From Sedimentisphaerales bacterium (lineage in GTDB: Bacteria > Planctomycetota > Phycisphaerae > Sedimentisphaerales > Anaerobacaceae): DNA of 7,968 bases. This document shows positions 1 to 6,229 of the stretch, piece after piece. Each line of letters begins with the position of its first letter. Position 1 is the stretch's first letter. Under the pieces are notes generated by a model, which was given only the letters and a program-made list of their open reading frames with translations, was not told where the DNA came from and did no database searches. The DNA lies in NCBI GenBank assembly GCA_030630905.1, contig DAOVMB010000091.1:1-7968 (forward strand). The letters run 5' to 3'. The position numbers and the translations under genes are program-made.

Positions 1-66
1 ACCACCTACAAAATGTGTTGCCAGGACGGCCCTGTTTTTGACGGCAGAGAAGTTGTCTTTTTGTAA
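1..66 (+). CDS. pyrK: 3' end of PyrK-like dihydroorotate dehydrogenase electron-transfer subunit (partial)
   Basis: Frame 1 is open from the window edge to a TAA at 64-66 and gives 21 residues, beginning TTYKMCCQDGPVF and ending EVVFL. This matches the C-terminal tail of PyrK, the FAD/[2Fe-2S] subunit that passes electrons from dihydroorotate dehydrogenase to NAD+ in pyrimidine synthesis. In that family the last iron-sulfur cysteine sits in a conserved Cys-Lys-Asp-Gly-Pro-Val-Phe segment. Here Cys7 of the fragment, followed by QDGPVF, takes that place. The other three cluster cysteines and the FAD and NAD domains lie outside the window. The stop is only 12 bp before the first REP palindrome, so the REP pair sits directly in this gene's 3' flank. 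The call rests on a short but distinctive motif; a related ferredoxin-reductase-like subunit cannot be excluded. Confidence 0.72.
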   Translation, partial: TTYKMCCQDGPVFDGREVVFL

Positions 67-78
67 ACACGCCCCCGA

Positions 79-104
79 TTAGCCCCCACCCCTGCGCTGG
101 GGGT
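79..104 (+). repeat. REP unit 1
   Basis: This is a 26-nt palindromic unit: TTAGCCCCCA, two variable bases (CC), CCTG, three variable bases (CGC), then TGGGGGT. CCCCCA (83-88) pairs with TGGGGG (98-103) around a CCTG-containing loop. The inner C89/C97 position is mismatched, so this is the least perfect stem of the four. With the preceding CGA it shares 19 identical bases (76-94) with unit 3 (621-639). Confidence 0.8.
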
Positions 105-141
105 AATAAACGACGGGAGCAAAGATTTATTCGTGAGTGTA

Positions 142-167
142 ACCCCCAAAGCAGGCTTGGGGGCTAA
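142..167 (-). repeat. REP unit 2 (inverted)
   Basis: Read on the minus strand, this is TTAGCCCCCA, AG, CCTG, CTT, TGGGGGT, the same 26-nt pattern as unit 1 in opposite orientation. The stem is CCCCCAA (143-149) with TTGGGGG (157-163). It ends 7 bp before the transposase start codon, so it lies in the gene's leader and could fold in the mRNA next to the ribosome binding region. Confidence 0.8.
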
Positions 168-174
168 GCAGTAG

Positions 175-627
175 ATGACGGAAATGACCGGTTATATGGT
201 GACATGGACGACTTATGGCAGTTGGCTGCCGGGTGACAAGCGAGGCTACATAAGGCAAGGAAAAATCATGCCGGGCGATGTGAAGATTCTTAAGGCAAGC
301 AAAAGCTTGCAAAAGTCAGCAACCGTCACATTTAATTCGGAGCAGAAGGCTATTATTCGCCGGGCAATCCTTCAGGAAGCAGAAAGAATCGGTCATATGA
401 TCGAGGCGTTGGCTGTTTGCACGAATCACATTCATTTAGTGTCCCGCCCTTGTGAGAAATCTATCGAATCGATAGTCAGCAGGTATAAAAACGTTGCCAT
501 GTTTGCGCTTTGTCAAGACAAGCCCGTCAGACGAATTTGGACTCGTGGTTTTGACAAACGCTTTTGCTTCAACGAAAAGAGTTTGAATCAGAGAATCGAA
601 TACGTCAAACGACACGCCATCGATTAG
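175..627 (+). CDS. REP-associated tyrosine transposase (Y1/HUH family, IS200-like)
   Basis: This 150-aa protein has the features of the Y1 transposase family (IS200/IS605 TnpA fold) in its RAYT branch, which nicks and joins single-stranded DNA at REP hairpins. The N-terminal block VTWTTYGSWLPGDKRGY (residues 9-25) is typical of the branch. The HUH metal-binding motif appears as His85-Ile-His87 within CTNHIHLV. The candidate nucleophile is Tyr143 in the C-terminal IEYVKRH helix, after a conserved Trp-x-Arg-Gly-Phe segment (residues 122-126). The length is usual for single-domain RAYTs, and no frameshift or early stop is seen, so the enzyme looks intact. ATG at 175 has no clear Shine-Dalgarno sequence because a REP hairpin ends 7 bp upstream; ATG at 184 is an alternative that also keeps the conserved block. 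The TAG stop is formed by the TTAG of REP unit 3. The gene converges on smc. The family call is firm; activity is unknown. Confidence 0.88.
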   Translation: MTEMTGYMVTWTTYGSWLPGDKRGYIRQGKIMPGDVKILKASKSLQKSATVTFNSEQKAIIRRAILQEAERIGHMIEALAVCTNHIHLVSRPCEKSIESIVSRYKNVAMFALCQDKPVRRIWTRGFDKRFCFNEKSLNQRIEYVKRHAID

Positions 628-649
628 CCCCCACCCCTGTGGTGGGGGT
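624..649 (+). repeat. REP unit 3, overlapping the transposase stop codon
   Basis: The unit reads TTAGCCCCCA, CC, CCTG, TGG, TGGGGGT. It makes a perfect 8-bp stem, CCCCCACC (628-635) with GGTGGGGG (641-648), and a 5-nt loop. The TAG at 625-627 is at once part of the REP's 5' tetranucleotide and the stop codon of the RAYT. Confidence 0.82.
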
Positions 650-687
650 TCACAACGACGACGGCATGAATTTAATCGCAAAGATTT

Positions 688-713
688 ACCCCCAGGACAG
701 GCCTGGGGGCTAA
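688..713 (-). repeat. REP unit 4 (inverted)
   Basis: Read on the minus strand, this is TTAGCCCCCA, GG, CCTG, TCC, TGGGGGT. It makes a perfect 8-bp stem, CCCCCAGG (689-696) with CCTGGGGG (702-709), and a 5-nt loop. It starts 16 bp beyond the smc stop codon. A smc transcript would therefore end in or pass through this hairpin, but no T-run follows, so it is not a canonical intrinsic terminator. Confidence 0.82.
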
Positions 714-729
714 ACGGTTGAGACACGAA

Positions 730-3700
730 TCACGCCACGGCGGCGGATTCGTCTTCGTATTCGCCGAATCGTACGCTTATCTTCTTACTCACTCCGCGTA
801 TCTGCATCGTGATACCGAACAGCACATCGGCGATGCTCATTGTGCGCTTGGCGTGTGTGATGATTATGAACTGAGAGTCCTTCTGGAATTCCCGCAGCAG
901 CATATTGAAACGCTCATTATTCGCTTCATCCAGGGCAGCATCAACCTCGTCGAGGAAGCAGAACGGCGACGGTTTCGTCTTGAACACCGCAAACAGCAAC
1001 GCCAGCGCCGTCATCGATTTTTCGCCGCCGCTCAGCAGCGATATACTTCTTGTTTCTTTGCCGGGCGGGCGGGCTATTACTTCTATGCCGGCATCGAGAA
1101 TATCTTCGGCATCCTCGAGTATAACATCCGCTTTGCCTCCGCCGAACAGCTTGCGGAAGATTTCCTGGAAATGTCCCCTTATTTCCTCGAACGTTTCCTG
1201 GAATTTCTCTCTGCTCTTTTTGTTCAGGCGGTTAATTAGCTGCTGGAGTTGCCCCCTGCTGCTGTTAAGGTCCTGGACCTGGGTGCTCAGGAACTCATGC
1301 CGATTTTCGAGAGCTTCCTGCTCTTCGATAGCGTCCACGTTTACATTGCCGAGCCGCTCGATCTTGCCCCGAAGCGTGGTTATTTCTTCTCTTATTCCCT
1401 CCCAATCGACTTCCTGATCGGTGTAGTCCTTGTAGGCATCAGCCAGCTCGATTTGCAACTCATCCCGGACCCTCTCAACCAGGTCCTGCTGCCTTACCTC
1501 CAACTGGCTCAATTCTATCTTAAGCTCATTGGTCTTTTGCTCGGTTTGGCCTTTCTCAGCTCGTTTGACCCGAATAAGCTTCTCTGTTTGCTGTCTCTCT
1601 TCGAACAATCTTTGTACTTCTTTTTGCAGCAACCGGCTGCTCTCCTGGTTCTTCTCTTTTTCAACGAAAAGTTCCGAAACCGATGCTTCGCAGTTAAGAA
1701 TGTCCCTCTGAGCGTCCGTCAATTGTTCGTCGCAGCTTGCCGTTTCCTTCTCGGCGGCGCCGGCGGCCGTCCGGTTCTCCTGCACCTGGCTGTCCAAACT
1801 GGAGATGGCCTGTTTTAATGCCTTGCTTTGTTCGGTAATCTGCCCGAGGGCAATCTTCAAATCGGTTAGCTTGTCCGACAATGCCTGCTGTTGTTGTTTT
1901 TGTTCTGCATGTCTTGTTTGAAGCTGTTCTATGTGCTCGGTTCGCTGGTTGTTCACAACCTCCAGCTCGTGCAATTTCTGCTTCGAGTCATATTCTTTCT
2001 GTACCGACTGGGCTATCTGCTCGGCCAGCAGATCGATTTCACTTACGATCAGGGGCTCTTCTTCTTTGAGCCGCTTAACATTCTGTTCTATAACGCTGAG
2101 CTTGGAGCTTACCTGCATCTGTTCGGTATTCGCTTCATAGACCGCAGTCCTCAACTCCTTGCACAACTTATCCAGGTGAATCTTCGTCTGATAGTTTTTC
2201 TCAACCTGGTTTTCAATCGCTTCTATTTCCGAGGTGATATTGGCGATAGTATCCTGTAGTTGACGCAGCCTGCTTTTGCGTGATATCAGACCTGTCGCCT
2301 TACCAAGGGGCCCGAGTTTTATCACCCCGTCGGAGCTTACGAATTCGCCCTCCAAAGTGACACACTTGTAACCTTTTGCCTCGCGGTCGGCCAGTTCGGC
2401 AGCCTCATTGAGAGAATCAACAACCAGCGTCTTGCCGAGCAATTTCCATGCCAATGGCGCGTACTTGCCGTCGAATTTGACGAACTCGACGAGCCTGCCT
2501 TTCACACATTCGTATTTTGACAAATCGTTGCTGTCCACGAACGGCTCGGTTTTATCAAGGCATACGAAATTCACCCTGCCGTCAAGAGCTTGGATTTGTT
2601 CGCTATCAGCCAGCATTCTGCTCGTGCTGTTAGTCACCAGGGCATCGGTCTGGCCCTCAAGGACGGCCTCAACAGCGTTGGCGTATTCAACGTCGGCCCC
2701 TATTATATCCGCCAGCATCCCTTCGACATAATCGAACCTGTTATTTTCAACCGACCGATTTTGCAGGATGCTCTTGACTCCCGGCTTAAGACCCTCACGG
2801 CGTTTTTCCATATCAGTCAAAATCGTTAACTCGCTGTTCAGCGCACTTCTCGCCTCTTTGCTGTGGGCCAGCCGCTTGTTGTCCCCGGCCAAAGACTCCT
2901 CAATCTCTTCGGAATTTTTGCGTTTGGATTCCAGGCTGTTATTTAAGTCGCTCAGCACTTTTTCAATATCACCCAAACGAGCGCTGTGCTGTGCTTTTTC
3001 AGTCAGCAGTTCCTCCAATTCGGCACGGGCTGTCTGAGCACGACCGGCAAGACGGTCTTTCTGGCTGGATAAATTGCTGCGAAAAACCGAAATGCTCTGG
3101 ACCTCGTTATGAAGCTGAGCGGTCCTTCTGACTATATCGATGATTCCTGACTTCTCATCTTCAAGCTGTGCTTCGAGCGAGGTACATTCGGCGTTCACTT
3201 TCCGGATAGATGCCTCGATCTGCTCGACGTTGCGGCTTTTCTCTTCGAGCATCTTCTCACATCTCGCCGACTCGGTCTTGTACCTGGCGGAATTTCCCTC
3301 AAAGACGCCCATCTGCTCCCGCAGCTTTTTAATTTTTTCCGCCGCCGATTGCTTTCTTTCCTGCAGCTCTGTAACCCTCGCCCGCAAAAAGTCGATTCGT
3401 TGAAGCTTCTGCTCGATTTTGCTCTGAACCGAGACAAGGCTGTTTCCGGTGCTGCTTAGCTTGTGCTCGGTTTCGATTATTTCCTCACCCAGCCTGCTTA
3501 GCAAAGTGTCTTCTTTAGCTACTTCGGCCGACAGGGTCTCGAATTGCTCGGTCACCTGACCGAGAGCCTCCTGCTTCCGACTTATCTGCGTTCGATGCTT
3601 TGCATATTCGACCAGCGAGTAATTCACCTGTAGCTCTTTGAGCCTTTGTGTATATTGCAGATAGTTTCTCGCCTTACCCGCCTGGAGTTTCACGCTCCGC

Positions 3701-4317
3701 AGCCGTTTGCCGACTTCGCCTAAAATATCCGCAAGCCGGAGCAGGTTTTGTTCGGTTCGTTCCAGCTTGCGAAGTGCTTCTTTTTTATGCGCCTTGTACT
3801 TGCTTATGCCGGCGGCTTCTTCAAATATAAATCTCCTGTCCGTTTTCGACGCACTTACCAAATACTCAATCTGTCCCTGTTCAAGAATCGAATAGGCCTT
3901 GGCGCTAACGCCGGTGTCCATAAACAGTTCGCGAACATCTTTAAGCCGGCAGATTTTATTGTTTATCCGGTACTCGCTCTCCCCGCTTTTATATATCTTT
4001 CTTGTTATTTGCACCTCGTCAGCCTCAATCGGGAGCTGTCGCGCTCCGACGCCTTCGGAATTTGACATAACCAGGCTGACTTCAGCCGCACCCAGAGGTT
4101 TTCTGCTGGTGCTGCCTCCGAATATTACATCCGCCATTTGCCCGCTTCGCAGACTCTTGACGCTTTGCTCACCGAGGACCCACTTTACCGCATCGACAAC
4201 GTTGCTCTTGCCGCATCCGTTGGGTCCCACAATGGCTGTTATAGGTGAATCGAAAACAAATTCCGTCTTGTCGGCAAAACTCTTAAATCCGTTTAGTATA
4301 ACCTTTTCAAGTCTCAT
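730..4317 (-). CDS. smc: Chromosome segregation ATPase SMC
   Basis: This 1195-aa protein has the full bacterial SMC layout and the usual family length. SMC dimers with ScpA and ScpB form a DNA-loop-extruding ring that compacts and separates the nucleoid. The N-terminal head begins MRLEKVILNGFKSFADKTEF and has Walker A GPNGCGKSN at residues 31-39. The FEEAAGISKYK stretch (165-175) leads into the first coiled coil, which runs to about residue 505. The hinge spans about 515-670 (VEGMLADIIGADVEYANAVE onward). The return coiled coil reaches about residue 1010. The C-terminal head has signature LSGGEKS (1095-1101), Walker B FCFLDE (1119-1124, Asp1123 and Glu1124) and D-loop ALDEAN. The Q-loop neighbourhood reads ILEQGQIEYLVSA, which differs from the more common bacterial form. 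The ATG at 4315-4317 has AGGA (plus-strand TCCT, 4325-4328) 7 nt upstream. No scpA or scpB is in the window. Confidence 0.97.
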   Translation of the reverse strand: MRLEKVILNGFKSFADKTEFVFDSPITAIVGPNGCGKSNVVDAVKWVLGEQSVKSLRSGQMADVIFGGSTSRKPLGAAEVSLVMSNSEGVGARQLPIEADEVQITRKIYKSGESEYRINNKICRLKDVRELFMDTGVSAKAYSILEQGQIEYLVSASKTDRRFIFEEAAGISKYKAHKKEALRKLERTEQNLLRLADILGEVGKRLRSVKLQAGKARNYLQYTQRLKELQVNYSLVEYAKHRTQISRKQEALGQVTEQFETLSAEVAKEDTLLSRLGEEIIETEHKLSSTGNSLVSVQSKIEQKLQRIDFLRARVTELQERKQSAAEKIKKLREQMGVFEGNSARYKTESARCEKMLEEKSRNVEQIEASIRKVNAECTSLEAQLEDEKSGIIDIVRRTAQLHNEVQSISVFRSNLSSQKDRLAGRAQTARAELEELLTEKAQHSARLGDIEKVLSDLNNSLESKRKNSEEIEESLAGDNKRLAHSKEARSALNSELTILTDMEKRREGLKPGVKSILQNRSVENNRFDYVEGMLADIIGADVEYANAVEAVLEGQTDALVTNSTSRMLADSEQIQALDGRVNFVCLDKTEPFVDSNDLSKYECVKGRLVEFVKFDGKYAPLAWKLLGKTLVVDSLNEAAELADREAKGYKCVTLEGEFVSSDGVIKLGPLGKATGLISRKSRLRQLQDTIANITSEIEAIENQVEKNYQTKIHLDKLCKELRTAVYEANTEQMQVSSKLSVIEQNVKRLKEEEPLIVSEIDLLAEQIAQSVQKEYDSKQKLHELEVVNNQRTEHIEQLQTRHAEQKQQQQALSDKLTDLKIALGQITEQSKALKQAISSLDSQVQENRTAAGAAEKETASCDEQLTDAQRDILNCEASVSELFVEKEKNQESSRLLQKEVQRLFEERQQTEKLIRVKRAEKGQTEQKTNELKIELSQLEVRQQDLVERVRDELQIELADAYKDYTDQEVDWEGIREEITTLRGKIERLGNVNVDAIEEQEALENRHEFLSTQVQDLNSSRGQLQQLINRLNKKSREKFQETFEEIRGHFQEIFRKLFGGGKADVILEDAEDILDAGIEVIARPPGKETRSISLLSGGEKSMTALALLFAVFKTKPSPFCFLDEVDAALDEANNERFNMLLREFQKDSQFIIITHAKRTMSIADVLFGITMQIRGVSKKISVRFGEYEDESAAVA

Positions 4318-4354
4318 CTATTATTCCTGGTGTTAACGTCCGGTAACTATTCCT

Positions 4355-4374
4355 AAAAAACTCGAGCCAAGCTT
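4355..4374 (-). terminator. Weak terminator-like hairpin between the FlgI-like gene and smc
   Basis: On the minus strand, AAGCTTG (4368-4374) can pair with CGAGTTT (4358-4364) around a 3-nt GCT loop. This is a 7-bp stem with two G-T wobbles, and the T-run is completed by 4355-4357 (TTTTTT over 4355-4360). It lies about 40 nt after the FlgI-like stop and could partly separate smc from the upstream gene. The stem is A/T-rich and wobble-containing, so this is only a candidate. Confidence 0.25.
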
Positions 4375-4415
4375 ATCAATCCAATTACGCAATATTGTTA
4401 TCGGCCGAAGGTTTG

Positions 4416-6047
4416 TCATTTCTTGATATTTAGGTCGATTTTTGGCATGATCCCGGCATGAAATTCCGCTCCCACGACACCCTTGTCACACATCTGTTTC
4501 AAAAGGACTGCCGCATCTGTATATGAGACACCCAGGCCGCCGCGTCCCTTCTCACCCTCTTCAATAGGCTCTTCACAGAGTGTTCTGATAATATCGGAGA
4601 GTTCAAAGGAGCTTTTCAATTGTGTTATGACACTGGGGCGTTTCGGATGTTTGCGGATGATGTTGACATATTTCTGGCCGGATGGGGCGTTGATGATGAC
4701 GTCACCGTTGCCTGACTGCACGAAAATATTGCCTTTGCAATAGATTGGCGCACCGAACAGCACAAAACGCGGCTGCCCGCTGCGGGAGACAAACACTGTC
4801 TTGAGTTCGGTTTGTGAAACTCGTTCCAGATAAAAATTACGCCCAATGAATTCCTGCATTATAGCAACATCGTCCAATTTCCGCAATTGCTCGTACGCAG
4901 CCAACCTGATCTGAAAATCATCGTCACGTAGCAGTTTCCGTGAGATCGAGACCGCATCGTTCCGCTTTGCTCCGATGGTAATTGACTCCAGAGCTTCTAC
5001 TCTGTAAGCCGATTCTTTTTCCTGTGCGATCCGCCTGAGAGCCACCAGGCCGGCGTTACTACCGAGGTTGAGCATACATCTGCCCGCGTGCAACCGGGTC
5101 CTGTCATCGGATGATTCCAGCAAAACACCGAGTTCGTCCAGGCATTCATTGCCGATGGCCTCAAGAGCAACCTCGCTCGAATACTTGTCTTCGGAACTGG
5201 AAAGTCTTTCTACATAAGCCGTTATTCTTTTGCTGATAATTGCCGGTTCCTGCGTAAGATACAATGCCGCGACTATTGAAATAAATCTCTGTCTCTGCTC
5301 TCTATATTTAGGCGGCACGATCAATTCGACCCTGTCGGATAAAACAGCCTTTGCTGCGGCATCGCCAAAACGCCCGTTTATGCGGTTGCGGATCCGGTTT
5401 GCCATTCCATAATCGGGCTTGCGGAGCGAGAGAATAATCTTGTACTCATCAAGAACCTTTCCGCCGGCCAGGATATGTCCGGTCTTTTTATTGATTCGGG
5501 AATCGTTGATTTTGTCTATATAGACCGGCCCTTCCGCATCAGCCAAAATTCTTGTCTTTATGCCGAAACTTCCCAACATCTTCAGTTCGGCCGTATAGAG
5601 CCGACCGCCATCAAGAGAAGTTGTCTGTGTGCTCGGCAATGCTGTTACTCTAACGTCGAAGTACTGGTTTTTCGAAGCCATTGCCGGCATTACCCCCTCG
5701 ACCGTGACTACTGCAGTATCGGGATTGTCGATGAATTTATCGACCTCCAGCCCGCTGTTCGCGGGTAATTGCCTTAGAATATATTGTCTAAGATATGCCC
5801 TTATCTGTGGCGGGCATTCTGCAGAACCGGCACTTCCAAGCCCCACTACCAGGCCGAATCCTTCGATGGGAACCGGTTCAGGAGCTATTACCTTAACTAA
5901 TGAGCCGATTGTGGCGCCCAATTCTGCCGTGGATGCAAAATCCTGCCCCCCCCTGCCAGCTCGGTCCTGCCCACCGCAACCGCCTACAAAATAAACGGTG
6001 AGCAACGATGCTATTAGAAGAACTGTTTTTCGATGAATCAAGTTCAT
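4416..6047 (-). CDS. FlgI-like lipoprotein with HEAT-type repeats
   Basis: With the start chosen here the protein has 543 residues. A lipoprotein signal (residues 1-24) has a hydrophobic core and the lipobox Val-Gly-Gly-Cys24. About 45-245 resembles the flagellar P-ring protein FlgI: a GFGLVVGLGSAGS block, then TAVVTVEGVMPAMASKNQYF and a TSLDGGRLYTAEL segment. About 283-405 looks like HEAT-type helical repeats. The C-terminal ~140 residues, including FVSRSGQPRFVLFGAPIYC, are unassigned. FlgI normally forms the ring around the flagellar rod in peptidoglycan, but no flagellar gene is adjacent, and the lipid anchor plus HEAT segment are foreign to it. I therefore do not give it the flgI symbol; a cell-envelope scaffold role is inference. 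ATG at 6045-6047 has AAGGTG (plus-strand 6057-6062) 9 nt upstream. A TTG at 6126-6128 extends the frame but would bury the signal peptide and overlaps a promoter -35 box. Confidence 0.8.
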   Translation of the reverse strand: MNLIHRKTVLLIASLLTVYFVGGCGGQDRAGRGGQDFASTAELGATIGSLVKVIAPEPVPIEGFGLVVGLGSAGSAECPPQIRAYLRQYILRQLPANSGLEVDKFIDNPDTAVVTVEGVMPAMASKNQYFDVRVTALPSTQTTSLDGGRLYTAELKMLGSFGIKTRILADAEGPVYIDKINDSRINKKTGHILAGGKVLDEYKIILSLRKPDYGMANRIRNRINGRFGDAAAKAVLSDRVELIVPPKYREQRQRFISIVAALYLTQEPAIISKRITAYVERLSSSEDKYSSEVALEAIGNECLDELGVLLESSDDRTRLHAGRCMLNLGSNAGLVALRRIAQEKESAYRVEALESITIGAKRNDAVSISRKLLRDDDFQIRLAAYEQLRKLDDVAIMQEFIGRNFYLERVSQTELKTVFVSRSGQPRFVLFGAPIYCKGNIFVQSGNGDVIINAPSGQKYVNIIRKHPKRPSVITQLKSSFELSDIIRTLCEEPIEEGEKGRGGLGVSYTDAAVLLKQMCDKGVVGAEFHAGIMPKIDLNIKK

Positions 6048-6099
6048 ATAGCCAGGCACCTTAAAAACCGCTAAATACGCAATGGAGAACTCACTTTGA

Positions 6100-6128
6100 A
6101 TACTACGCCTTCGAACCGCTAACGTCAA
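6100..6128 (-). promoter_or_regulatory. Candidate sigma70-type promoter for the FlgI-like gene
   Basis: On the minus strand, TTGACG (plus 6123-6128) and TAGTAT (plus 6100-6105) are separated by exactly 17 bp. The -35 matches the consensus at 5 of 6 positions and the -10 at 4 of 6. A transcript starting near 6093 would have a leader of about 45 nt before the ATG at 6047, with AAGGTG correctly placed. This site argues against the upstream TTG start, which would fall in the -35 box. Confidence 0.5.
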
Positions 6129-6229
6129 GCTAAATTTCGAATCATTATTCAGTTCGATTCTCGACGCAAGTTACTAATTCGGTCAAATCACCCAAAGCTT
6201 CGCTTTAAGCAGCCGCCCACAACATAAGT

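Larger units (their letters stand above)
79..167. repeat. Left BIME-like REP pair
   Basis: Units 1 and 2 face each other across a 37-nt linker (105-141), forming an 89-bp element with a perfect 9-bp terminal inverted repeat, TTAGCCCCC and GGGGGCTAA. The linker contains AACGACG (109-115) and GCAAAGATTTA (119-129), and both words recur in the right-hand pair. This layout matches the bacterial interspersed mosaic elements described for REP families, in which two REPs of opposite orientation flank a short linker. Confidence 0.75.
79..713 (+). mobile_element. RAYT/REP unit: transposase gene framed by two REP pairs
   Basis: This 635-bp block begins with TTAGCCCCC (79-87) and ends with its exact reverse complement GGGGGCTAA (705-713). 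Inside are a left REP pair (79-167), a RAYT gene (175-627) and a right REP pair (624-713). The ORF begins 7 bp after the left pair, and its stop codon lies within the right pair, so almost no sequence is unaccounted for. In other bacteria, RAYTs are domesticated IS200/IS605-like HUH enzymes that act on REP palindromes and are usually flanked by them. I see no obvious target-site duplication at the edges; HUH single-strand transposition would not be expected to leave one. Whether the whole block moves as a unit is inference. Confidence 0.75.
624..713. repeat. Right BIME-like REP pair
   Basis: Units 3 and 4 face each other across a 38-nt linker (650-687), giving a 90-bp element with the same 9-bp terminal inverted repeat as the left pair. 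AACGACG (654-660) sits 4 nt after unit 3, exactly as in the left pair. GCAAAGATTTA (678-688) abuts unit 4, whereas in the left pair it lies 12 nt away. The pair fills the gap between the convergent RAYT and smc genes. Confidence 0.75.

Noticed and set aside
127..312. Minus-strand 61-codon frame over the left REP pair
   Set aside because: It is antisense to the RAYT N-terminus and to REP unit 2, with no coding signature.
79..713. CRISPR-like array
   Set aside because: The repeats are palindromes in alternating orientation, only four in number, and frame a transposase. There are no regularly sized unique spacers between identical direct repeats.
628..713. REP hairpins as canonical intrinsic terminators
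   Set aside because: The stems are strong, but no T-run follows either arm on either strand. They fit REP elements better.
718..1239. Plus-strand frames within smc, including this 173-codon one
   Set aside because: They are antisense to the SMC head and coiled coils, whose motifs are intact along the full length. No separate domain is recognisable in them.
4318..4415. Sigma70-type promoter for smc in the 98-bp gap
   Set aside because: TTGATA with an 18-bp spacer to TAGGAA is the best I could find, and its -10 matches only 3 of 6, which is too weak to list.
6048..6128. N-terminal extension of the FlgI-like protein to a TTG start at 6128
   Set aside because: It would place 27 residues before the lipoprotein signal and start translation inside a TTGACG -35 box. 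The ATG at 6047 has a Shine-Dalgarno.
6129..6229. Terminator after the SGNH hydrolase gene (AAAGC/GCTTT at 6194-6206)
   Set aside because: The stem is only 5 bp with a 3-nt loop and no T-run. Apart from the -35/-10 candidate nearby, I see nothing convincing in this gap.
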